NCBI GenBank assembly: GCA_036874045.1
Contig: JAZBRI010000008.1
Coordinates: 11,857,001-11,921,000, forward strand
Direction: 5' to 3'
Length of the DNA stretch: 64,000 bases
From: Cymodocea nodosa
Lineage: Eukaryota > Streptophyta > Magnoliopsida > Alismatales > Cymodoceaceae
Every line of letters begins with the position of its first letter. Positions within the stretch are counted from its first letter, which is position 1. The notes under the pieces are model-generated. The model worked only from the letters and a program-made list of their open reading frames with translations, was not told the DNA's origin and did not search any database. The translations under genes and the position numbers were made by a program. This document shows, in pieces, positions 47,505 through 59,695 of this stretch.

Positions 47505-49262
47505 GCTATGATTTTGTATGTTTAATGTTGTGTGTATTCTACGTTTACTTTTAGAAAAAAATATAGTTTTCATTTTATTTTATAAAAGAAAAAAAAAACA
47601 AAATATCAATCCAATTTGTTGGTATCTGTTCTAGGAAACCAACTGGCTTGCTTGTGAGCCACCAAAGGCATAGGAGCCTGGGTTCCACACAAGACACTGA
47701 ATTATCAATATCTGTTAAATGTTATTTTGTTATATATTTTTTACTTTTATCTGTGAATGAAAAGTTTTCAGAATCAAAAATCGAAATATGCAGAAGGAGA
47801 TACAAACAAAACAAGGTATGTAACTGATTACTTATCTTGAATTTTAATCAACAAAACTGTATTCATGCCTGCTACAATTACTGTATTTACTGCCAAATCT
47901 TTTACATTGAGGACAATGCAAAATGTAGGTATGGGGGGGAGGTAATTAAAGTAACAACCATGTAAGTTTGTTAATTAAAAAAAATTAAAATGGTACTACA
48001 AAGTTTTATGGAAATTGAAAATTTTTATGAACTTGCTATAACTATCCGTTAATTGAGACTGTAAAATTTATAATCTATAACTGCTTGAATGTTATATTTA
48101 GAAGGCTATATATGATGCTATAGAATTTACTATTTATGCAAATCTAGATATAGTATCTTATATTTTTTCTAAATTTCATGAGTTTAACAGTTTCATGATT
48201 TTAAAATGAAATCAGAATGATTAATGAAAAATTAGTAAATTATCTGAAGTCCTGAAGGAGCTGAGATGTGAATACTAGATTAAATGAAACACATATGATT
48301 AAAGATACATTTAATTTGACTGATTGAACTTGTAGAATGATTTATGTGTAGATCTTATTAAACTACATAAAAAGTATGAGCTCACTGTTATGGATTCATA
48401 TTTTCAGTAAATGATAGAAGCAGGACTATATGAGATTGGTGTTTTACTTCATCTATATTAATGAAATATGTACATATACAGTATGTGATTAATGTTTTGT
48501 TTTGTGTGTATTTTGATTAAAAAAAAAAAAAAAGGAAAAAAGAGAAAAATTTGAGAGTTTATTGACTTGTTTGATCACGAGCCTTTTGTACTTGAGTAGA
48601 TAGGTATGTAAGGATTGTTGCCCTGAAAAAAAAAAAAAAAAGACTCTTAAAATCTGGAAACCTAAGATCCTGATCAGATCTGGGATTGTTGATTGAAAGC
48701 TCGTTACATGGGTACATTAGAAAGCTCCTGTATGATTCAAGCTTGTCAAATTAACTTTTAAAGTACAAAAAAAAAAAAAAACATATACTGTTCTGAAAAG
48801 ATACAAGTGTTTTGTGAAATACAGATATCTTATGAATCGAGTATATTTTCTGTTATCTAGAATTACTGAAATATGAATCTGGAATTGACTTTGAAGTTGT
48901 TTTAATGGAGATACCATTCTTTATTCTACTTGTCTTAATCAAATTGAATTGGATTGTACTTTGATTTGTATGTTGTTGAAATTTCTTCTAGAAATCTTAT
49001 TGGAAAGTTCAGGATGACAGATGATGAAAAGAAGAACAAACGATAATATAATTAACACCTATGTGATGATGATATACTTCATATGTAATTTGCATATATT
49101 CTAAGTATATTTGCAAGTTGATTACTGAAACATACAGAATATATATTTTTATGCTGAACAGAAGAAAAAAAAAGAGAGGAATTAATTCTAGCACTTTTTG
49201 AAAAGCCAATTAATTAGATCTTAGTTTGCTAAGGGACTACCAAAATTTAGGTATGGGGGAAG
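47505..49262 (+). promoter_or_regulatory. GYP1 3' noncoding module and polypurine tract
   Basis: No genes. Near 47905-47942 is the sequence ATTGAGGACAATGC ... GGTATGGGGGGGAGG, a wording typical of Athila/Tat 3' regions. From about 48060 to 49200 the DNA resembles the COP1 post-pol spacer (23290-24300), with interspersed A-runs (48521, 48627, 48766). The terminal tract GGTATGGGGGAAG at 49250-49262 abuts the 3' LTR and is the likely plus-strand primer. Confidence 0.75.
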
Positions 49263-51493
49263 TGTTTAGAATGAAAAAGTGCATATTATTAACGATTAAA
49301 TGATGGTTAATTGCATAATATTTAGCTTATCATATGAGAATTAAGCCATTAAGTTATAATTGCACTATTATATGCTTTAATTAAAGAATCTGCTTAATTT
49401 TGGGGAATTAATGTCAATTTAGTATATTTCTGAACTGTCGGTAAGTTGCAGGCTATGAAATTCTTAAGTATCCGAATTTTCTGATATTTTAGATAGTTAT
49501 GTTTAACATATCGAACATATTTTAAACAGTTATATTTAATTGACTGAACATGTCAAATAGTTATATTTAAATTACCGAACAGTTATGCTTTAAAAGAATA
49601 TTTTATTATTTCCAAAAGTACACGTGTTGAAACCATAACGCATGACTTAAGTGAACTTTCGATGAGTTATCTATAACTATCTGAAATTGCAGCTGGGCAT
49701 CAGATAGTTATATGTGTAACTCTTCGAAATCTCTTTTTATTTATAAAATAGCTATGGACATGTGTCATGTTCTGGTAAAGTGACTTAAGTGGATTTTCGG
49801 TAAGTTATCTATAACTATCCGAAATGCATCTGAGCATCGGATGGTTAGACCTGTAACTCTCCGAAATATGTATTTTATTATTAAACTACTGTTGACACGT
49901 GTCGAGATCTGGTAGATTTACTTAAGTTATATATTGATGAGTTATTTGTAGCTATCCGAAATGCATCTGAGCATCGGATAGTTAAGTTTGTAAGTATCTG
50001 AAATGCACCTGAACATCGGATAGTTAAATTTATGCATGTGTTTTATAGTTAAATCAACGAGGTAAGTCCGTTGAGTTATCTATAACTCCACAGACTATTT
50101 ATTTTCTAATATGCCACCGTAGCAGTTGTAGAAACAGGACAGTTGGAAGAAAAACCACGATTGCATGTATTGCGTAGGGAGAAGAAATCATCGTCGTTGA
50201 TATGAATGAAGGAAATCAAGTAGAAGTAGTTACTACTAAAGAAATATAAAAGAAAAGAAGAAAAAGAAGAAAAGTGTGTGTGTGTGATCGATGGACGACC
50301 AGTGTGTACAGAGGAGCATCGAGCTTTCTGCAGGCAGTATCGGCAATTCTCCAAAGTACCACACCAACCATCGTTACCACCACCATAACCACCATAATCA
50401 CTAACCATCAGAGGTCTGTGAGAATACTTTCTTGATGTCGGGTCGATTCCGAGCAAAACACGGTGCTTGACAACCATTGTGAGGAGTGACCGCGTCGCGG
50501 GAAAGGAAGCCATTTTCACTAAGCGCCGACTCATATTTCAAGAGATCGTAAAGCTTCTAACCTTGACTTCGGGTTGATGCCTGTATGTTGAAAAGGAGAT
50601 TATCTTGCAATTTTGGACTCGTGATTCTATAGGGAGACGAGATAGGATTGTAAGTGGTTTAATTTTCAATGGTGTAATCGCGTCGTATGTAGTGACAGAA
50701 GTATTTACTGTTGATTGAGATTACTTTACATTTCACCTTTCGCCCATTTCCATGTTCATAATAAACCAAAAATACCAAAAACAACTTATCTACTATTGTA
50801 TGTTGTATTTGAGTGTTGTATTGTTTGTGTTGTATCGTGATTAATGTTATCTTTGTCAGTGTTGTGATTGTTTTATGTTTGTTTTAGTTTTACAGTTTAC
50901 TGAAATTGGTTCGTTCAAAAGACTTAAAGATTTTAATGGTTACTGTTTGAATTATCTGAATGTTAGTATGCTTAATGACAAATCTAGTGTTTACTAACAT
51001 TAAAGAGCTTAATTGATGTTATTTACAATTTGTGGAATCGCCCAATGGTTGGTCGAATTCCCATGTAAATAGCAGTATTAAAAAGAAAAGACAGGCTCGT
51101 GGAGTTAACTTAAGTCCACGAGGTTAGTCCATTGAGTTAGCTATAACTCAACAAACTTTATCCGTTGAGTTAACTGTAATTCAGTGGAGAGCTTATTGAA
51201 TATATAAATTTGATTGTTAACAAACAGATAGTTCTAAACTCTTAAGCAATTCCCTATGGGATCGACCTGTACTTGCACACTGATACAATAGACACTGTGC
51301 ACTTGCAGTTAAAGTACAAATTGCTATTAATATCTAAATTATATTAAAGGTTGTTTGTTTACTTCTAAAAGAAAAAGAATAGGCATAAAGATAAATTAAC
51401 TAAGTAAAAACAAAAGTAACAAATCCAGTTTTTCTAGTACGTTATTGGAGATCTAATCAGATATTCTAGTGTCGTGCTAGGAAAAGACAAGCA
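49263..51493 (+). mobile_element. GYP1 3' LTR
   Basis: 2,231 bp, from TGTTTAGAATG to GACAAGCA, followed by the duplicated target ctaac. It is about 160 bp longer than the 5' LTR, mainly because it has an extra tandem unit in U3 (units near 49619, 49756 and 49896, each with CACGTG or ACATGTG and TATCCGAAA arms). The antisense ORF is at 50106-50534. Confidence 0.94.
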
Positions 51494-52053
51494 CTAACCT
51501 AACGCGTTGCCTTAGTGTTCAATATAGCAACTCAACACGTTTAGTTATGTTAACTTAACGAGTTAAACATATGCACCTCACGTGATACAATATAACATTC
51601 GTAACTTATAATTTCACCACGTGTACAACCTTAACCTAACGAATTCGTCTCTTCTTTTACTCACTAACTTAACGAGTTCTCACGTGACCTATTTTAACCT
51701 TTAAGTCTCTAACTTAATGAGTTCTCACATGACCTCCATACGAACAAAACTCTAACTTAACGAGTTATCTAAACATGCACTGTTCATGATACAGAAGATA
51801 TAACTTTAAAAACATATCATGCTTTTCAATAAAAACACACATTGACTTAACATTTAGTTAAATGAGAAATTAATGCAATGAAACAACTAGTTATTAACTT
51901 AGTATAATTTCAAATCCAATACAGACACGTATTTATATGAGTAAGCTTTTTCTGTATTAATTAATGTATTTAATTTCCTTTCACAAGCAATAGTAATTGA
52001 GCAAATATGTTTATTTTCATTCAGCACACATCATCAAAACAAAATACTCAACA

Positions 52054-52583
52054 ATCTCCCCCTTTTTGATGATGACAAAACCATATTAAATCAATTATGA
52101 AATATATTTAACTCAACAAAACACCTTCGTTGGGTTAACTTTTAATTCAACAAACAAGTTTGTTAACTTAAGTTCACTTAAGCTTATTTCTATTATTTGT
52201 GTAAATTTCACCTTTTAGAAATAAAACTTCCAGATGTCAATAATTACATAAGTATCATTTCTCCCCCTTTCATTATATAATTTAATAATCATATAATTTT
52301 CTTTCAGATTACATTATCATCTGTTAGATTACAATAACCATATAAATATCATCTCCCTTTATAATATATGTAATTGAAATCATAATCATCTTCTTTTATA
52401 ACATTTCTCTCCCTTTTTATCATTAATCAAAAAAAATGATTACATAGTATATATAGTAAGAGACATATTTACAACAACGCTTTCTGTAAACAATAATAAG
52501 AATTGTAAACATTTACAGAAAAAATGTATTGTTCAATGAATGCAAACATTACATTTTATATTCAAATACAAGCAAATAAACAG
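52054..52583 (-). promoter_or_regulatory. COP1 3' region with polypurine tracts (minus strand)
   Basis: The minus-strand counterpart of 27042-27583: the terminal tract is at 52054-52067, next to the LTR, and inner purine tracts lie near 52260 and 52405 (read as CTCCCCCTTT and CTCTCCCTTT on plus). No gene. Confidence 0.75.
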
Positions 52584-54859
52584 TTATCTATTCCTCCTAA
52601 GTATATCACTTATAGCATTACAAATTTTATCTCCTAGATGCCTAATATCATTTCTGATTTCGTTAAGCACATCATCTAGGTTAGGAGGTATCTAGGGTTG
52701 CTATTTTGCTTGAACTAAATAACTTGGCTGTTGTGGTCGAATCTATTCTGTACAATCTGTTGGTTGTTGTTGTTGTTGTTGTTGTTGAGGTTGATGCAAT
52801 GCTTGGAATTTTTGCAAATCTTTTACACTAAAAGCTCTCATGCCTTTAGTTTCAGAGGGTCAATCAGATAAATTCAATTGGCTTGCAAGGAGTCTACATG
52901 CAACATCACCATAAAATAACTTTGAACTCATATGCTGTAGTTGAGAAGTAAAAACTTGAAACCAATTGATTTGAATTCTATTCAGCAAACCATAAGTAGC
53001 ATATAAACAACTTCTACTGACTTCCATATTGTGTCTGACTCTCTGAAATAAATTGGCATGCAATATATTTGTAATAAATCTTGCCTTTGCATTCAGATTT
53101 TCCATTAATCTCATTTCAGTATATACATCTGGAATTTTTGATAAAGACTGAATGTTCCATTCCAGTTGTCTAATCATGTCAAATCTATTTGTAACAACAA
53201 CACCTTCATTCTTTAATCCCAAAACTTCAAAAATTAATTCAGGAGACAATATTATTAACTCTTGTTTATTTATTTTAATTTTCAGTATATTTTCATTCTT
53301 GACTAGATTGCTATAAAAAGCTACAATAAGCTCTTTGTACTGCTTCCATTTGTTCCAACTAGCAAGAATTGAATGAGGCCTTGATACTCAAATAGATCTC
53401 TCATATTAATCAAATTTCTGAATTTTATTGGTGGAGCATGTAGAATCTGACATGTAATTAGATTATTGTATTTCTGCACTACTTCCTTATATCTAAAATG
53501 AATTGAATTACCTTGAATTTGTAATACTGTACACAAAGAAGGTGATACCTGAAGCCATGATTTAGAGTTTAATTCATCTTCAGGAACTTCTTCTTCAAAA
53601 TGAATGTCATTTTGTTCCTCTATGAAAATATTTTCTTGAAGCTACGTATGTACACTTGATTCTTCAACTTAAACAGTGTAAGGAACATCTTCATTATGCT
53701 CTACATTCATCTATTCAGTCTCTATAGAATGATCAGAATTCAATTTTTCCACAAATTCTACAACCGGTGTATCTGTCTGTATTTATTCATTTTGTTCAAC
53801 AGATATTTCCATTGATACATGCTATGAATTCTCATACTCTGCTTCTATAGATTCTGAAGAAGGCTGGTTGACATTTAGCTCTTCTAGAGTTTTAACTTTT
53901 TCAATATCCACTACTCTAGACAATTCAGCTTGTGAACTAATTACTGCCTCAACATTGTCAATTATATCTGCAATAACTTATTCAATGTCATGTGCCTAAT
54001 GCTCTAATTTTTCAATTTCTGCATCATCAGGACTTGTACTAATAGAAAAACTTGAGCTCATATTTGACTTGGATTTCTTCTCAAGTTTTCTAGCAAGGGA
54101 AAATAAAGTCTCATTATCTTCATTAGTTTCAGTATGCTCAAAACTGATGAGTTTATCAAATGCACTATAAGGTACAATGTCTAGACATACATTGTCCTTT
54201 GGAAATAAATGCTCATCGGATTTTTCTTTTCCATTAGACTTTGTTTCCTTAGACATAATTTTTCTGATTTTTCTTCTTCCATAACACTTTTTTTCTCCTC
54301 TTCAAGTATTACTGTTTTCTTTTCAAATTGCTTCATAAAAGTTTTCTGGTTTAATTCTTCTAAAGCACTTTCTATTGCAACTGCCTTTCGAAGACCTTCA
54401 ACTTTTCTTTTATCTACAGCAATATTTGATTCTACTTCTTTTGAATACAAAGGAGTAGGTATAGCAGATTCATGTTCTTCCTTAAATGCATGTAGTCGTG
54501 TACCACTCAAAGAAGTTTGAGGAATTCAATTTGATGAACCTACACCTTTTTCCATATATTTTGCATACTATTCGAGAAATGCAATTTTTGCACATTTCAT
54601 TCTATATTCTCTATCATATTTACTTTGAATACCCATGTATTTAATATTTGCATCAGTATTTTGAAGCTCTTGTCTAACTTCATCTAATATACCTTGAGGA
54701 AAGTAGTATTCACTGTAAATTTGTGCTAACCTTTTGTCCACTAGAAGTATTTTCTTGAACCAAGTGCGTGGAACTTCATCAGTATCTTTCTTTTGCTTTT
54801 CCATCTCCTCTACTTTTGTCTTTTCCTCTACCATGACCTTTGTAGAACTTGGAGACCAT
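52584..54859 (-). pseudogene. COP1 extra ORF, second copy
   Basis: Minus-strand ATG at 54859 (MVSKFYKGHG) to the stop at 52584. The order of parts matches 24779-27041: basic N-terminus, WFKKILLVDKRLAQIYSEYYFPQG, acidic/Ser-rich middle (MSSSFSISTSPDDAEIEK), then MRDLFEYQGLIQFLLVG, LSPELIFEVLGLKNEGVVVTNRFDMIRQLEW, ATYGLLNRIQINWFQVF, LFYGDVACRLLASQLNLSD and a poly-Gln stretch (GTT repeats near 52761-52790). The C-terminal 129-codon run 53249-52860 is open. Several stops and frameshifts occur elsewhere. Comparing it with the first copy would show whether the protein was under selection. Confidence 0.72.
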
Positions 54860-55341
54860 CGTCGCAGGTTGTAACAGCAACAAGCGGGAAAGATTTTTCT
54901 TTTTGACAAAGTTTACGAATAACCTAAGTGCTTGTGTAATAAGTGTTTAAATAGGGTTTTAGGCAAATAACACAACGTGTATAGAAGTCAGGTTTAGATT
55001 TTAAATGAATATTGAATAAAGTTTATTCAATCAAGGTACTCGAAATATTCAAGTATAACTCGTTGAGTTAACTAACCTAACGAGTAAAACGCTGTCTAAA
55101 GGCAATTTTACATGTTACCTTATATAATATAACGTTCAGTTAATACAATTTACTAAAATCAAGTTTTGGATGCTTCCTTCCGAAGACAACACGTATATGC
55201 TACACTTAACATTATCTTGAGAGCATTGTAAACTATTCTAACATTCTCTTCTTATGAATCTAAAATAGTTTGTTTGTCTTTTAAATTGTTTCATCAAGAT
55301 CTTAAGGGATCTAAATTTAGATTAACCAAGATTTTGTATTC
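54860..55341 (-). promoter_or_regulatory. COP1 leader of the extra ORF (minus strand)
   Basis: It contains the TATA-like TTTAAATA at 54946-54953 and the hairpin at 55059-55084 (CTCGTTGAGTTA / TAACCTAACGAG), at the same spacing as in the plus-strand copy. It ends at tattc (55337-55341), the target-site duplication of the nested COP1 insertion. Confidence 0.7.
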
Positions 55342-57072
55342 GGTAGGATCGTATGGCTACACAAAAGGGGGGTGAATTGTGTTTTTCAATATTTTCGAAT
55401 ATAATTGAAACTTTAAAACTCAAAAACAAGTCAAGACACTATTTTCATAAAATCATTTTTATTCAAGGTTTCAATTACAATATACAATTCAATTCTCCTT
55501 AGAAATTGTAGATGCAATTATATATCGATACCATGTTTCATCTATACAATTTCATAACTACAAACAGAGAAAACTAATTTGCGGAATTTAAAACATTTCT
55601 CCCTATTTGAGATCTTTCTTCTTCTTCTTCTCTTTCTTCTTCAGCAATTCTTCAATGATGAATATCTTGTCTTTCTTTACTTCACCGAATTTGCTTTCTT
55701 CTGATACTTTAAATCTTTAGTGACGTAAATCTGACCTTTTCTGCTTCACTGAATTTTCTTCCATCTGATACTTCAAATCTTCAATGACATATATCTTACC
55801 TTTTTCTACTTCACTGAACTTTCTTCCACCTGAGAGTTTTTCCCCGAATAGGTGTTTTTGGTCCCTGAAAAGATTTTTCTTTTGGTGTGTAGGGATAACT
55901 GATCAACGAGAATTCTATGCCTTTTATACTGTATCTTCATTTCATGCATATCATCCACATTTAATCACTATCAGTCTTCCACTTCTTCACGTCTTTTTTT
56001 TTTCCTTCATCGAAATACACACATTCTAACTCACATTTACATTTTGAATTTTCTTTAATCATCAATCCTGGATCTCTGAAAAATTTCCTACAAAATAAAC
56101 TTTCTCATCCAAAATTTTCATCAAGTGTAATAAGAAGTCGTTACTTTAATGTTAACTAAACAAGTAACACAAGTAGATATATAACTTAACGTTTCTAACT
56201 TAACGAGTTCCTTATGTGCCAACTCACGTGACAAGTACTGTAGCTAACTTAACGAACTAAGTCTGTGGTGTTACATTAACTCAACAAACTAGCTTTGTGG
56301 TGTTACAATAACTTAATGAACCAGCTTAACCTTTCTTTCGGAAGGTTAAATGCTAACTCACCGATAACACTTTAAGTTTTGGATAGTTACGACTGTAAGT
56401 TTCCGAAAAACTTTAACTCACTGATTCAGCAATAAACAAATGTTTTTATAATAAGAATTTTACCACATGCAAAAATTACAACTTAAGTTTATAACGCTAA
56501 CCTAACGTGTTGCCTTAGTGTTCAATATAGCAACTCAACGCGTTTAGTTATGTTAACTTAATGAGTTAAACATGTGCACCTCACGTGATACAATATAACA
56601 TTCGTAACTTTAATTTCACCACGTGTACAACACTAACTTAATGAGTTCACTAACTTAACGAGTTTGTCTCTTCTTTTACTTACTAACTTAACGAGTTCTC
56701 ACGTGACCTATTTTAACCTTTAAGCCTCTAACTTAACGAGTTCTCACGTGATCTCTATACAAATAACACTCTAACTTAACGAGTTGTCTAAATGTGCACT
56801 GTTCATGATATAGAAAATATAACTTTAAAACATATCATGTTTTTCAATAAAAACCGATGTTAACTTAACGTTTAGTTAAATGAGAATTTAATGCAATGAA
56901 ACAACTAGTTATTAACTTAGTATAATTTCATATCCAATACAAACAAGTATTTATATCAGTAAGGTTTTTATGTATTAATTGATGTACTTAATTTCCTTTC
57001 ACAAGCAATAGTAATTGAGCAAATATGATTATTTTTCATTCAGCACACATCATCAAAACAAAATACTCAACA
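55342..57072 (-). mobile_element. COP1 3' LTR of the nested element
   Basis: 1,731 bp; plus-reading start GGTAGGATCG (first base changed from T) and end ACTCAACA. A polypurine tract abuts it at 57073-57086. It contains the extra block near 56318-56420 and a TATA region near 55930 (minus strand). Confidence 0.92.
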
Positions 57073-57575
57073 ATCTCCCCCTTTTTGATGATGACAAAAC
57101 CATATTAAATCAATTATCAAATATATTTAACTCAACAAAGCACCTTCGTTGGGTTAGCTTTTAATTCAACAAACAAGTTTGTTGACTTAAGTTTACTTAA
57201 GCTTATTTCTATTGTTTGTGTAAATTTCACCTCTTAGAAATAAAACTTTCTAATGTCAATAATTACATAAGTATCTTTTAGATTACATTATCATCTGTCA
57301 TGACCACTTAAATATTATCTCTCTTTATAATATATGCAATTAAAATCATAATCATCTTTTACATTTGAATTTTTAACATTTAACATTTCTCCCCCCTTTT
57401 TGTCATTAATCAAAAAGATGATTACATAGTATATAAACCAAGAGATATGTTTACAGCTAAACTTTCTATAAACATAAATAAGAATTGAACCATTTACAGA
57501 AAAATGTATTGTTCAATGAATCAAACAATAAATACAAACATTACATTTTGTATTCAGATACAAACAAACCAACAG

Positions 57576-59095
57576 TTATCTATTCCTCCTAAGTATATCA
57601 TTTATAGTATTACAGATTTTATCTCCTAGATGCCTAATATTATTTCTGATGTCGTGAAGCGCATCATCTAGGTCAGGAGGTAGCTAGGGTTGTTGTTCCG
57701 CTTGAACTGAATAACTTTGTTGTTGTTGTTGTATATGGTCTCTACAATCAGGTTGTTGTGTTTGTTGAGGTTGATGCAAGGCTTGGAATTTTTGCAAATC
57801 TTTTATACTAAAATCTCTCATGCCTTTAGTTTCAAAGGGTCAGTCGGATAAATTCAATTGGCTTGCAAAGAGTCTACATATAGTATCACCATAAAATAAC
57901 TTTGAACTCATAAGCTGTAGTTGAGAAGTAAAAACATCAAATCAATTGATTTGAATTTTATTCAGTAGACCATAAGTTGCATATAAACGCTTTTGCTAAC
58001 TTCCATATTGTTTCCGACTTTCTGAAATAAATTGGCATACAATATATTTGCAATAAACCTTACCTCTACATTTAGATTTTCCATGAGTCTCATTTCAAAA
58101 TATACATCTAGAATATTTGATAAAGACTGAATGTTCCATTCTAGTTGTCTAATCATGTCAAATCTGTTTGTAACAACAACACCTTCATTCTTTAATCCCA
58201 AAATTTCAAAAATTAATTCAGGAGACAATATTAACTCCTGTTTATTTATTTGAGTTTTTAGTATTCTTGACCAGATTGCTGTAAAAAGCTGCAATAAGCT
58301 CTTTGTACTGCTTCCATTTTATTCCAACTAGTAAGAATTGAATGAGACTTTAATACTCAAATAAATCTCTCATATCATTCAAATTTTTGAATTTTATTGG
58401 TCAAGCATGTAGAATCTAACATGTAATCAGATTATTGTATTTCTGTAATGCTTCCTCAAATCTAAATAAATTGAATTTCCTTGAAATTGTAATACTATAC
58501 ATAAAGAAGGTCATACCTGAAGCCGTGATTTAGAGTTTAATTCATCTTTAGGAACTTCTTCTTCAAAATGAATGTCATGTTGTTCCTCTGTGAAAATATT
58601 TTCTTGAAGCTACGTATGTACACTTGATTCTTCAGCTTCAATAGTGTAAGAAACATTTTCAATATCTACCACATTCATTTGTTCAATTTCTATAGAAAGA
58701 AAGTACAGAGTTCAAATTTTGCACAAATTCATCAACCGGTGTATCTGTCTGTAATTTTTCAATTTTTGCAATAGATAGTTCCATTTGTATATGTTGTGAA
58801 TTCTCAGACTCTGCTTCTATAGATTCTGAAGAAGGCTTGTTGACGTTTAGCTTTTCTGGAGTCTTAACGTTTTCAATATCTACTACTCTAGACAATTCAG
58901 CCTGTGAACTAGTTACTACCTCAACATTGTCAATTATATCTGCAATAACTTGTTCAATGTTAGGTGCTTGATGCTCTGATTTTTTAATTTTTGCATCATC
59001 AGGAATTGTAGTTATAGAAAAACTTGAGCTCATATTTGACTTGCATTTCTTCTCAAGTTTTCTAGCAAGAGAAAATAAAGTCTCATTATCATCAT
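57576..59095 (-). pseudogene. COP1 extra ORF, third copy (5' truncated)
   Basis: It starts inside the Ser-rich middle (CKSNMSSSFSI) because of a deletion at 59095, and ends at the stop at 57576. The PF20167-like part reads LILSPELIFEILGLKNEGVVVTNRFDMIRQLEW (58262-58130), then NLFQKVGNNMEVSKS. A Gln-rich stretch near 57720 and the terminal helix follow. Stops and small indels are present. It confirms that the extra ORF is a regular part of COP1. Confidence 0.7.
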
Positions 59096-59695
59096 GTAAA
59101 GTATCAATTTGTGCATTTTATATATGTTAATTCATGCATATTAAGCATTATAAGTCATCATCATATATGTTCTTACGAAAGATTACATGAAAATCATATT
59201 TTAGAACTATGCATGTTTTATTGGTTAAATAGTCAATAATGCACAAATTTGTCCTTTATTAAATTAACACCTAGTCAATTAGCCCATGTGTAGATATGTA
59301 ATTTATATATTGATTTCATGCATATCTTAAAAGAATTATCATTAAGATATGAAATCAAATAATCCTCAATTGAGTAAGCAATATATTATGCACATTTCAT
59401 TTTTGCTTTATAATTGAGTAGCAATTTATGTGTAATGTGCATATGCATTTAATGTTATGTTTAAGTTGTTGAAAATAGGTGAGGACGTAGACCCTTGGAT
59501 TAAATCATGGGAAATCAACAGCCCATGGTCGTCCATCACACACTTCCAATTCTTGAAGATATCAATCAATCAACCATCAAGACTTGCTTAATTTAGGAGG
59601 CCACAAATTGGAAGGTGTTTGAATTCTTTTCATAGATGAATGACAAGGGAAGAGAAAAGTGCATGGTCGACCAAAGAAACATCTCATCTCCTTTC
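59096..59695. other. Unrelated 600-bp segment inside the nested COP1 element
   Basis: This DNA matches nothing else in the window. It begins TGTAAAGTATCAATTTGTG, which could be the start of another LTR family, and lacks the COP1 motif repeats. No ORF above 60 codons is confined to it. It replaces the end of the 5' LTR plus all of gag-pol. Origin unknown. Confidence 0.5.

Larger units (their letters stand above)
35587..51493 (+). mobile_element. Complete GYP1 (Athila-like Ty3/gypsy) element with extra cistrons
   Basis: 15,907 bp bounded by TGTTTAGAATG... and ...GACAAGCA and by perfect 5-bp duplications ctaac (35582-35586, 51494-51498). Internal order: tRNA-Asp-type priming site, zinc knuckle/gag C-terminus, protease, RT, RNase H, integrase, PF20167-like ORF, capsid gag, F-box-like ORF, 3' noncoding module, polypurine tract. 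Hairpin clusters precede the last three coding blocks and also occur in U5. Athila lineage is inferred from the protease lead-in (TLRSGTDIPP, KVQVNIPLLDLLQKM) and integrase (NMMPLNPI, VWGIDFMGPFP). All ORFs have some stops. It is the youngest insertion relative to its host LTR. Confidence 0.93.
34531..52053 (-). mobile_element. COP1 3' LTR split by the GYP1 element
   Basis: LTR pieces 34531-35586 and 51499-52053 add to about 1.61 kb. Its plus-reading start is TGTAGGATCG and its end ACTCAACA; beyond it lies ATCTCCCCCTTTTT, the polypurine tract of the minus-strand element. The break falls in the sequence AACGCTAACCTAACGCG, with ctaac duplicated on both sides of the GYP1 insertion. Confidence 0.95.

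Noticed and set aside
55784-56029. 81-codon plus-strand ORF
   Set aside because: Antisense reading across the TATA/R region of a COP1 LTR; not conserved as an ORF in other copies.
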